64,000 nucleotides of DNA, from contig NZ_PVBN01000001.1 of NCBI RefSeq assembly GCF_002968635.1, forward strand, positions 372,001-436,000, given 5' to 3'. Source of the stretch: Neorhizobium alkalisoli (GTDB taxonomy: Bacteria; Pseudomonadota; Alphaproteobacteria; Rhizobiales; Rhizobiaceae). Position numbers and translations under genes: made by a program. The stretch's first letter is position 1. Every line of letters begins with the position of its first letter. The notes under the pieces are model-generated. The model saw only the letters and a list, made by a program, of their open reading frames with translations. It was not told where the DNA came from and did not search any database. Shown piece after piece: positions 35,341 to 44,000 of the stretch.

Positions 35341-36540
35341 ATGATGAACATGTTCGAGGACTGGAGGGGCAGACTCACGCTGCCGCCCTTGTCGGCGCTT
35401 CGGGTGAAGATCGGGCGCAATGCCGTCCGGCAGGTCGTGTTCCGCGGGGCCACAACACGCGCCCGCATCTTCCTCAACGACATGCCAGGTCACGACCTCG
35501 TCAAGACCGAACTAAAACCGCCCTACGACCAGCTCTATATCCGCCGCAAAGGCGCGAAGCACCGTGAGACGGATCTGCCTGTGCTCACGGCCGACCTGGC
35601 ACGTGACGCAGCCATCCCCGAGACGTTGACCGTTCAGTGGGACGTGGTGGAAGCGCTTACCCGGCGCGTCGACACACCAGAAAAGCTGTTGACCACGTGG
35701 GAGAACCAGTTCTTCTTCCGGCTGGAAGGTCCAAACGACGAGCCCGGCCTGCGCCTTCCGCAGATCGGCGCGCTTCATGCTATTGCCGCCCACTTCGCCG
35801 TGGGCGACACGTTCGAGCCGGCGACGGTCGTCTTGCCGACGGGGACCGGCAAGACCGAGACCATGCTTGCCGCCCAGGTCTATCTTCGACCGGCCCGTAC
35901 GCTGGTGCTGGTGTCGGGCGTGCCCCTTCGTGACCAGATAGAGGATAAGTTTGCAACCCTCGGCTATTTGCCGACGGCGCAAGCGATTCCAGTCGAGTTG
36001 TTCGGACCGCGGGTGGCGCTCATCTCCGGCGGCATCCGAAGCGTCAATGAGGCCGAAGAGCTTTTAAGGAACGCGAACATCATCATCGCGCTGCCGAACT
36101 CACTGGCGGCGTCCGACACCGACGCCGTTGCGACACTCGCCGCTGGGTGCTCGCACCTCTTCGTCGATGAGGCGCACCACATAACCGCGCGGACTTGGCG
36201 CTCGGTCCGCGACCGCTTCAGTGGCGGGAAGGTCATTCAATTTACGGCGACGCCGTTCCGTCGGGACGACCAGCGCGTAGATGGCAAGATCATCTTTAAC
36301 TACAAACTCGGGGACGCCCAGCGCGCCGACTACTACAAGAAAATCAACCTCAGGACCGTTGAGGAGTATGGCGACCAAGAAGCGCGCGACGAAGTCGTCG
36401 CCCGCGCGGCCATTGAGGCCCTGCGACGGGATGTCAATGAGCAGAAGCTTGACCACATTCTGATGGCGCGCACCGAAACGCAGGCACATGCTCGGCGAGG
36501 GCTTCGATTTCTCGCAGCTCAAGCTTGCGGCGCTGCATGA
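35341..36540 (+). pseudogene. DEAH helicase, N-terminal half (disrupted gene)
   Basis: The 399-codon frame encodes an N-terminal domain and helicase core RecA domain 1: Walker A PTGTGKTE with K171, DEAH at 276-279 (FVDEAHH) and motif III FTATPFRRDD. It proceeds to HILMARTETQA, the start of motif IV, and then leaves the correct frame. The frame carrying the second RecA domain resumes at 36488 with motif V. The stretch normally joining motifs IV and V is missing, so I read an out-of-frame internal deletion near 36486. The start at 35341 follows a G-rich sequence. It lies divergently 244 bp from the DarT gene. Confidence 0.75.
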
Positions 36541-38488
36541 CACGCACAAGTCGCTCGCTATCACGCTCCAGTTCATCGGTCGCTTCACGCGCAAAGGGCC
36601 TAAGGACGTGGGCGACGCGACCGTCGTCACGAATATCGCGGACCCCGGCGCGGAGAAGAAGCTCGCCTCGCTCTACGCGGAGGGCGCGGATTGGGACCTG
36701 TTGATCCGCCGTCTCAGTGAGGAGCGCATCGATGATGAACTCCGGCTGCAGAACGTCATCGAACAATTGAAACTGAACGGTACGCTTGCAGCGGAGCTCT
36801 CGCTCTGGAACCTCCGCCCAGCCATCTCGGCTCAGTTCTACAGAACGAAGTGCAAAGATTGGACTCCGCTCGAATACGCCGGCGTCCTGCCGACGGCTGC
36901 CGAGACCTGGTATGCCCTCGACGATAAGGATAGACTCCTCGTTGCGGTGGTCGCACAGACGGAAGAGGTCAAGTGGGGCGATTACCAGAACGTCGTGAAC
37001 ACCCTCTATGACCTCGTCATCGCGCGTTGGGAAGAGGACGAGGGCGTGCTGTCCATTTACGCCAGCGATTACGATCGGATGCGCACTGAGCGCATGGCGA
37101 AAGTGATTGCGGGCGATGACGTCGAGCTTTTCAGCGGCGACGCCATCTTCAACATTCTGAATGGCGTGGAGCTGCCCCTCGTAAAGAATCTCGGTTCACG
37201 CCGTGTTGGCGCGATCAGCTTCACGACCTACTTCGGGACAAACGTCACGGAAGGCCTTGGGCACATCGACAAGTCCGAGGCCGAGCTCAACAACATCGCC
37301 TGTGTCGGGTACGAGGACGGCGACCGAGTCCTTTGGGGTGGAGCAAAGCGTCGTGGCAAGGTCTGGCAGCAACGTACGTCCGGTTCGGTCGCGGATTGGG
37401 TCGCCTGGACAAAGTCGACATGGGACAAGGTCACGTCGGACGACGACGACGTGAAAAACATCATCAAAGGCTTCCTCAAACCTATCAAACTAACTGCTCC
37501 GCATACGTCGCATGCCATCTCCGCCGAATGGGGCGAGCAGGCACAGCAGAACCAAAGCGAACGGCAAGCCATCTTGTTCGGCAAGGTCGAGAAGCTGCTT
37601 TACGAGGTCGATGTCGGCATCGATTCTATCGAGGGTGACGGCACGATCAACGTCAGCTTCGAAGCTGAGGACGCGCAGGCCGTATATCAGCTCAAGATTT
37701 CGGAAAGCCTTCCCGGCGGATACGCGTACGAGCGCAGATCCGGTCCCGCCGTCATGTTCAAGCGCGTGACAAAGGAAGCCGAACCGCTGGAGGTCTACCT
37801 TCAGCGCGATCCGGTCGTGATCCGCTACGCTGACGGCACGCACTCGTACAACTGCTATCACATCCCGACGAACCTCGAAGTGGGTGTCTATCCCAAGGAC
37901 CAGTTGGAGGCTTGGGACTTCACGGGCGTGCCGCTCAACAAGGAATCCATCGGTAAGGCCGGCGACACGGCGACCATCCAGTACCGCGCCTTCGAGCACG
38001 TGCGTGACGAGTACAATCTGGTCTTCAACGATGACGGTAAGGCAGAGGCCGGTGACCTCGTGTGCCTAAAGGACATCGATGAGAGCACCATCAAGCTGAC
38101 GCTGGTCCACTGCAAAGGCGCCATCGGGGGCCGAGTCTCCGCTCTCATCGACAACTTCTACTTCGTCTGCGGCCAAGCTCAGAAGTGCATCACCAAGAAG
38201 CACAAGGGTGTAGAGCGTCTCGTCAGAGACCTAAAACGGCGCGAGGCGCAGTGGACGGCGACAGGGAATACCCGGTTTCTTAAGGGCGGACAGCGCGAGC
38301 TCTCGTACTTCAAGGAGAAGGCTCGGAAATCGCGGGTCGAGTTCGAGGTCGTTCTCGTACAGCCCGGCGCCAACGCCGACAGCGTGACCGTTCCCATCCT
38401 TCAGTTGCTGGCGACTACGGAGCTCTTCTTGAAGAAGACCACGGACGCCAGCTTCCGCGTCATCGTCAACGCGGGCGGGGTCGATTGA
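36488..38488 (+). pseudogene. DEAH helicase, C-terminal half (disrupted gene)
   Basis: The frame opens with MLGEGFDFSQLKLAALHDTH and ITLQFIGRFTR, which are helicase motifs V and VI, so it is the continuation of the gene at 35341 rather than an independent protein. A C-terminal region of over 550 residues follows with no recognised domain, including FVCGQAQKCITKK. Intact length would be roughly 1,100 residues. It ends TGATG, a stop/start overlap, but the overlapping ATG is followed at once by TAA, showing that the next gene is also damaged. It might still be translated from ATG 36488, but without the ATPase half. Confidence 0.7.
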
Positions 38489-39268
38489 TGTAATCCGGGC
38501 CGCTTCAAGCGAACGCTGCGCCGGCTCGCTCACATTGCCGGAAATGACTGGCGGGCGCTCGAGGGCGTGCGGCTTGATTGCGAGGCGCCGGCTAGAGGCA
38601 GCTACACGCCGGACTTGATCGTCGTGAACCGCGCCATGCGCACTGCCTTCGTGCTGGATCTGAAACGGTCGCTCGCATCCTACGGCGATACAAGCCGGCT
38701 CGAGGAGCTGAAGCTGAAAATGCTGGCGTCGGCCATGGTGCTGCCTGACTGGCTCTACAAGACCCAGAAGCGAACGATGGTCGAGACCGTCGGCGTTGCG
38801 ATCATCGATGGCGCCAGCCGTCCGAGTGATCATCCGGCAGGCGTCTGGGCGCTCTCCGAAATCGACGATCTTCTTGAGATCGATGGTGCCGCTGCCTGCA
38901 TGGCGGAACTGCGTGTTCGCTTCGGGCGCCGCGTGCGGCAGCTTCTTGAGGTCGAGGCGTGCCGGGCGCTCGGTCTCCCCGAGATGCCGGCGGCGACCCT
39001 ACCGCTCGCGGCTGCCGGCTCCGAGACGTCGCTCCATCAGCGTCGCTTCGGGACGCTGCGGGCGATCCCCCGCGTGAAGATCTGCGATGACGTCACCGAT
39101 GACACTAAGGATCATGGAGCCGGATGCCGTTGCGGCTCCTGTGAAGAGCCGAGCTTCGATGATGACGACGACGGCCGCGATGATCCGGAGGCGCTGGCAG
39201 ATGAGGTGGTCTCCTGGCCACCTGAGCACATCCGCATTGGCTTTGCCCGGCGATTGCTCGACGCCTGA
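38489..39268 (+). pseudogene. PD-(D/E)XK nuclease-like gene, 5'-truncated
   Basis: Directly after the helicase stop an open frame without a start codon reads NPGRFKRTLRRLAHIAGNDW and continues to TPDLIVVN and FVLDLKRSLASYG. The D-x(n)-D-x-K pattern is the core of PD-(D/E)XK nucleases. The first possible start inside is GTG 38567. The C-terminus has an acidic run (DDDDDGRDDPE) and a C-x-C-x2-C cluster (CRCGSC). I infer loss of the 5' part in the same decay that broke the helicase. The intact gene was probably cotranscribed with the helicase through the TGATG overlap. Confidence 0.55.
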
Positions 39269-39393
39269 GGCGATCGACCCCCGCTCGAAAGAGGAGATAG
39301 CTGCGGCGCGTGACGCCGCGGCGGCCTCTTGCCGTTCCCATCATCCTTGAGAAGACGCCGTCCGATGAAGCCGGACCGGCGAGGAGATCCTGC

Positions 39394-39750
39394 ATGTCCG
39401 CAGACATCATGTCCACCCAAGCACCATCGACATCTGCCCGCCTCAAGCGAGGCAGCTCGAAAGCTTCCAAGCCCAATCAGCCCCTTGTTGATCAGCGTCC
39501 GCAGGACGACCCAGCTCTGATCATCGGCCTCGCTCTTGCGTTTGCCCAGCAGGGGTCATCGGACAAGCGCGCCATTCCCTCGGTGGTGCTCGAACCACTC
39601 CGGCAACTGGCAGAATCCGGAGATCCCACTTGCCGGCTCGTTCTCGATTACCTCGAGAGAAGGGTCGGCGCCAATTATCGGACGTTTACGCGTCAGGGCT
39701 TGTCGCCGGAAATTGTTTCCGTTCACCCAGCTATGAAGGAGGATCGTTGA
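39394..39750 (+). CDS. Hypothetical protein
   Basis: A 118-residue protein starting MSADIMSTQAPSTSARLKRG with GAGGAGATCC upstream. The C-terminal half is helical (PSVVLEPLRQLAESGDPTCR). It ends in TGATG, overlapping the next gene by one base. No family is recognised. It lies in the cassette between the broken helicase/nuclease and the DUF429-like gene, so it may belong to the same accessory system. Confidence 0.5.
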   Translation: MSADIMSTQAPSTSARLKRGSSKASKPNQPLVDQRPQDDPALIIGLALAFAQQGSSDKRAIPSVVLEPLRQLAESGDPTCRLVLDYLERRVGANYRTFTRQGLSPEIVSVHPAMKEDR

Positions 39751-40124
39751 TGGATCGTCTGTCTTCTTTCCTACTCCGGCACTTGGCCCATGTCGAGCGC
39801 CGTGCCGTTCGGCGTCTCGCGGTCCGCAACGGCCTGCTGACGATGAGCACCAGCATCGTCGATGGTCATGTTGTCGGCCGCTTTAGCCCAGCCTTCGATC
39901 CCTCCCATCTCACCGGCGAGTTCGAACAGAACCGTCAGTGGGTGCGGGATCATCTCGCAGGCTTTCTGATCGATGCCCCGCAGGACGGACACGGCCGCCC
40001 CGTTCTCGTCCCGGCCGTGCCGGTGTGGCCGGCGCATTTCACGCGGCGTTTTGCGAATGAAGATGGCACGCCCCAGGCTCTTGATGGGGCAGCGGTCATC
40101 GACATCCTGGTCGCCGCCTCGTAA
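39750..40124 (+). CDS. Hypothetical protein
   Basis: The 124-residue protein starts MDRLSSFLLRHLAHVERRAV, coupled by TGATG to the preceding gene and with AAGGAGG 9 bp before the ATG, so translation is well supported. It contains the segments RRLAVRNGLLTMSTSIVDGH and PVLVPAVPVWPAHFTRRF. No family or motif is recognised. Confidence 0.5.
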   Translation: MDRLSSFLLRHLAHVERRAVRRLAVRNGLLTMSTSIVDGHVVGRFSPAFDPSHLTGEFEQNRQWVRDHLAGFLIDAPQDGHGRPVLVPAVPVWPAHFTRRFANEDGTPQALDGAAVIDILVAAS

Positions 40125-40151
40125 ATCCAGAGCGAGGGATGGAGGACGTAA

Positions 40152-41078
40152 ATGTCTGTAACGGTCATCGCGCATTGCGACTGGAGTATTGAAGCCAAGA
40201 AGCGATGGATGTGCGTGGCGGTTCGGCAGGGCGATACATGGGCCCTGTCGGCGCCGGAGGCTGTCGGCGACACACAGAACCTCATCCACCGGCTGCGGCG
40301 GCGGATAGTAGCAGACGCGGCAGTGCTGATGGGTTTCGACTTCCCGATCGGGCTTCCTGCCGCCTACGGCAGAGTGCTGGGGGGATCTGACTTCCGTTGC
40401 TTTTTGCGTTCATCTGGGGACACACGCTTTGCGCGGTGGTTCGACGTTGCCGAGCATCGCAGCGAAATCTCCATCGACCGCCCCTTTTATCCGATGCGGC
40501 CGGGGGGCACACAGCGTCAGCACCTCTTCGACGCTTTAGCGCTGAGCGGCAATGATCTTCTGCGCCTCTGCGAGCGGGCGACGCCGGATCGCGGCGACGC
40601 CTGCATGTTGTTCTGGACGCTCGGCGGCAATCAGGTGGGCAAGGCCGCCTTGGCCGGCTGGCGTGAGATTATACTGCCGAACTTGGAGGAGCTATTGCTT
40701 TGGCCGTTCGACGGGCCGCTCCATGAACTGATGATGCCGGGCGCCACTGTTGTCGCCGAGACCTATCCCGGCGACGTCTATGGGCAGATTGGAATTCCCC
40801 GACGTCCGGTATGGAGCAAGCGACAGCAAGACGGACGCCGGTCCGTGGCAAGTCATCTGATGCGGTGGCTGGAAAACAGGCCACATGTCGACGGGAGCGA
40901 ACTCCAAAGTCTGATCAGCGATGGCTTCGGAAACAGCAGGGACGGTGAAGACCGGTTCGACGCGACAGTCGGCCTGCTCGGCATGATCGACGTCGTCGAC
41001 GGCCGACGGGGTGAAGGCCTACCGCAAGCTGATGATGTCAGAACATGGGAAGGCTGGATCCTCGGTCAGCAGGCTTAA
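40152..41078 (+). CDS. DUF429-like protein (predicted RNase H-fold)
   Basis: 308 residues beginning VTVIAHCDWSIEAKKRWMCV, with MGFDFPIGLPAAYGR near residue 60, a conserved-looking VVAETYPGDVYG near 200 and GEDRFDATVGLLGMID near 270. The spaced acidic residues after strands resemble DUF429, a predicted RNase H-like fold. It follows two small genes in one orientation. Nuclease or nucleotide-related activity is a guess from fold only. Its position beside a toxin-antitoxin pair and nuclease/helicase relics suggests a defence context. Confidence 0.5.
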   Translation: MSVTVIAHCDWSIEAKKRWMCVAVRQGDTWALSAPEAVGDTQNLIHRLRRRIVADAAVLMGFDFPIGLPAAYGRVLGGSDFRCFLRSSGDTRFARWFDVAEHRSEISIDRPFYPMRPGGTQRQHLFDALALSGNDLLRLCERATPDRGDACMLFWTLGGNQVGKAALAGWREIILPNLEELLLWPFDGPLHELMMPGATVVAETYPGDVYGQIGIPRRPVWSKRQQDGRRSVASHLMRWLENRPHVDGSELQSLISDGFGNSRDGEDRFDATVGLLGMIDVVDGRRGEGLPQADDVRTWEGWILGQQA

Positions 41079-41137
41079 GTCTCCCGCACGTTGATCTACC
41101 TTAGAACAAGCTGATACAGGTCGCCGGCAACTCTAAA

Positions 41138-41401
41138 CAAATTGCGCTCATTCGATTCGAACTTCCAGGCGAACGATTCGAAAGTTGAGGGCAACGTTTC
41201 CAAGCTCGGGGCAAACGTTTCGTTTTTCGATATTTCCGATTCCCGTCCTATCGAAAGAGCCGGAGATCGTGCATCCGGCGGCGTCAACATAGCCGCGGGA
41301 TTGCCGGCAACTTGTTTCGACGCGCCTGCAACCTGACAAAAATTGCGCTCATTCGATTCCAAACTCGAAAATTCCGATTCAAAACACGATGATTCCGTTT
41401 C
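41138..41401. repeat. Degenerate 21-bp-period repeat array
   Basis: Five consecutive 21-bp units at 41138-41242 and three at 41339-41401 each end in GATTC or GTTTC. The unit CAAATTGCGCTCATTCGATTC begins the first block, and a near copy begins the second. On the minus strand the array is an open frame with a seven-residue period (FAPSLET, LPSTFES, FAWKFES) and two ESNERN/VAG segments. It is either coding for a small heptad protein (41096-41362) or a non-coding repeat. It lies in a 400-bp gap. Confidence 0.65.
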
Positions 41402-41478
41402 GGCGACAAACGCCTTGCGCCATGCCGCCGGTCATCTGACCATAAGAGTGCCATCAACGAAAACAGGGGGAGGATGTT

Positions 41479-41790
41479 ATGGCGCGACAGACCTTGGAGG
41501 AGCGGAACGCGAAGCAGCGTGAGCGGCAGCAGCGGCTGAGGGACCGGCATCGGGCCGAGCGGCGCCCGGATCGTGACGACGTCGCGCGAGCGATGCTGTT
41601 CTGGACGATCACCAGCTATCTCGACCAGGGACGGCAGGACTGGATAGAGGAGCTGGGCGACGCCGTTGTCGGGGTTCTCGTTGACCAAGGCTTTGACGAG
41701 CGGGCAGCGGACGAGGTTTTCGATGATCTCGTCGATCGCTATGCCCGCGACGACCAGCCCTTCCGAAGTAAGCCTCACCTGCGGGGCTGA
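41479..41790 (+). CDS. Hypothetical protein with basic N-terminus
   Basis: A 103-residue protein with AGGGGGAGG before ATG. Residues 1-30 are a highly charged helix (RNAKQRERQQRLRDRHRAER), followed by an acidic helical domain (FWTITSYLDQGRQDWIEELG). No family is recognised. The basic N-terminus could bind nucleic acid. It lies between the 21-bp array and the broken recombinase. Confidence 0.5.
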   Translation: MARQTLEERNAKQRERQQRLRDRHRAERRPDRDDVARAMLFWTITSYLDQGRQDWIEELGDAVVGVLVDQGFDERAADEVFDDLVDRYARDDQPFRSKPHLRG

Positions 41791-41831
41791 CGATCTCTGG
41801 CCATCTGCTCTGCCTGATCACTAACTATTTG

Positions 41832-41892
41832 TGCAAACGGCGTTATCATTGGGGACTTCGTCCCCCCGTTACTTCGTGAAACGCCGTTTGCA
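41832..41892. repeat. Nested inverted repeat upstream of recombinase
   Basis: TGCAAACGGCGTT (41832-41844) and AACGCCGTTTGCA (41880-41892) are perfect 13-bp inverted arms. Inside lies a second hairpin, GGGGACTTCGTCCCC (41851-41865). It stands about 120 bp before the recombinase frame, so it could be a recombination site, a structured RNA leader or a terminator for the upstream gene. Confidence 0.6.
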
Positions 41893-42009
41893 ACTGAATC
41901 GTTTTTATGAAGCTTTCGCCTGCGGAAACTCTCGGTTACCGGAGGTTAACTCCATTCGCATAGCTCGCGTGCCCCGCGTCTGCGGGAACGACCAACAACA
42001 GCTACGTGA

Positions 42010-43979
42010 ATGGAAATGAACCAATTTTCTGCCAAAGCCTTTCAACGCAAGATCGACGCCTTCTGCCAACTGCGGCTGGCGCCGCTTTTCAAGGACGACG
42101 AACTTCCCCGGCTGAAGTGGTATTTGCACACGCTCATTCAGACGAGGAGACCGGCGCCAAGAACCAGCGGCAAGACAGACTGGCACGTTGTCGCGGCAGC
42201 CTGCGGCCTGGACACCGATCTGCTTGCGGGCAACGCGCGTCAGATCGACCCAGCCTTTGACGCCATTGTTCGCTGGATCCGGGACACGCGCCTCTTAGCC
42301 ACGGCCGCAGACCCCGAAGTCCCTCGACCACGAAAGACGCTGAGGACGAAGGCGGTGCCCACAAGTCCCCGACCAGCTCGCCCACCGCAGAACCAGCCCA
42401 AACCAGCATCGGGCGCTACAGCACCAAGTCCACGCACAGGTCTCGAATTCCCAGAACCGTTGTTCGACGTTAGCGAAGATCCGACGGACTTTTCCGAGGC
42501 GTTACAGCTCCAGCTCCGGCGCCATGGCGAACCGTACTGGACGCTTTATCGCGGCATCATTGGTCCAGATGACGTCACAGACAAGAATACGCTTTTAAGC
42601 TGGATCGAAGGCCGGAAAGTGCCGCGGAGTATCGAGAGTTTCGAGATCTTGTCACGGATCGAGCGACGGTACCGGCTTCCTGCTGGCTACTTCAAAGCCA
42701 AGCTTCCACACCCTTCACGATCGGCGTCAGGGTTTGAGCTGTCCGGCATAGAGCCTGCCGAACGGCGTCGCATCGCCTGGCATCTCCCTGAGGATTTCAA
42801 CACGCTGTCCTTCCAGAAGAGAGAGGAAATCATCGATTGGGTACGGCGGGTTATTATCAGCGGCACGACGGACTACCGGAAATACCAAGCAGCCGCCGCC
42901 AAGCAGCGTTACGCCATCCGCTTCCCCGGCGTCTCCTATGGTGGGCGGGCGCCACGCGACGGGAAAATCGTCGTTCCTGCGAACTATGAGCAGACCTGGG
43001 TCGAGGATCCTGACTTGCTGTCAGGCGTGATAGAAGCGCCGCCGTCACTTGCAATGGAAATGGCCGACTTGGTGCGCTTCAAGACGTCAGCTCTGACGTC
43101 GGTCGGCTTTCAGCGAAACGGGGTCTGGGGTGAAGAAACCGCCTCGCAGAAGATTGAGCATCTCGGGCTGATGTTCGGTGCCCTTACAGCATCGAGAGAT
43201 GGAGAGGTGAAGGGCTACGGGGTGCCGGTCCGGCAGTTGACGTTCGGACTCCTCATTTTCCCCGGCGTCTGGGATTGGTATCTGCAGTGGCGGGAGACGC
43301 GCCGCGGCTTCTTCACCGCTTGGGAAGTCGACATGTTGCGGATCGCCTTGGCGATTACCAAGGAGGGAACCGGATGGCTCCGGCAGCATCCGGAGCTGCT
43401 GGCACGCGTTCAACCGATTGCCGGCCTCGTTTCGCAAAATGAGATCGACTATGCGAATGCGGACTGGCACGGTGCCTGCGAAGACTTCCACAAGCATGCT
43501 GCCCACCGCGTCAAGGAAATCCAACGGATTGCTCGCGTCCATCGCGACCCTTTCGAGCCGATCATGCCGGTCCTTGAGGCGGCAAGCCCCGTTGGCGAGT
43601 ATCGCAAGATCACCGAGGAGATCATTCGCCTGCGGATCCCGGCACGTTCTTCGTCAAGACTGTCAAGACGACCAGCACAAACGCGGCCTATGACACGACG
43701 AGTTTCTACGAGGCCTGGCGTCACACCATTCAGCGCTACGGCATATACAACCCCTATACCGGACGAGGCGCGATCAAGGGGCTGCTCCCGCACGGCCCCC
43801 ACAATGTCCGTGACGTGCTGGCGACCCACATCCTGAAGCAGACAGGCTCCTACGAGCAGGCGAGCTACGCCATCCAGGACACCGCCGAAATGGTCGCCAA
43901 GCACTACGGGCGCTTTCTCCCGCAGGACAAGGCCGCACTTGCGGCACGTATCCTGAATCAGGTCTGGGAAGCCGCTTAA
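42010..43979 (+). pseudogene. Large tyrosine recombinase, internally deleted and frameshifted
   Basis: ATG 42010 opens a frame that runs to EEIIRLR near 43634. The continuation is in another frame from 43635: DPGTFFVKTVKTTSTNAAYD, then the catalytic HxxR in HNVRDVLATH and the tyrosine in VAKHYGRFLP, ending TAA 43977-43979. The segment that should carry the first catalytic arginine is not seen, so an out-of-frame internal deletion is likely. The N-terminal 450 residues are unlike phage integrases and hold a proline-rich linker near 100-140. It stops 21 bp before the convergent integrase gene. Inactive as it stands. Confidence 0.65.
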
Positions 43980-44000
43980 TGGATAAGGAGGCGTCGGAAA

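Noticed and set aside
35341..38488. Hachiman or type III restriction system
   Set aside because: A DEAH helicase is present, but no DUF1837 (HamA) partner and no methyltransferase is seen; the neighbouring nuclease-like fragment is of another type.
38486..39268. Selenocysteine or programmed read-through at the TGA joining helicase and nuclease in one frame
   Set aside because: No SECIS-like hairpin or selenoprotein family is recognised, and the TGATG relic followed by TAA is better explained by deletion of the nuclease 5' end.
41138..41401. CRISPR-like array
   Set aside because: The 21-bp units are contiguous with no unique spacers of 30-40 bp, and no cas genes are near.
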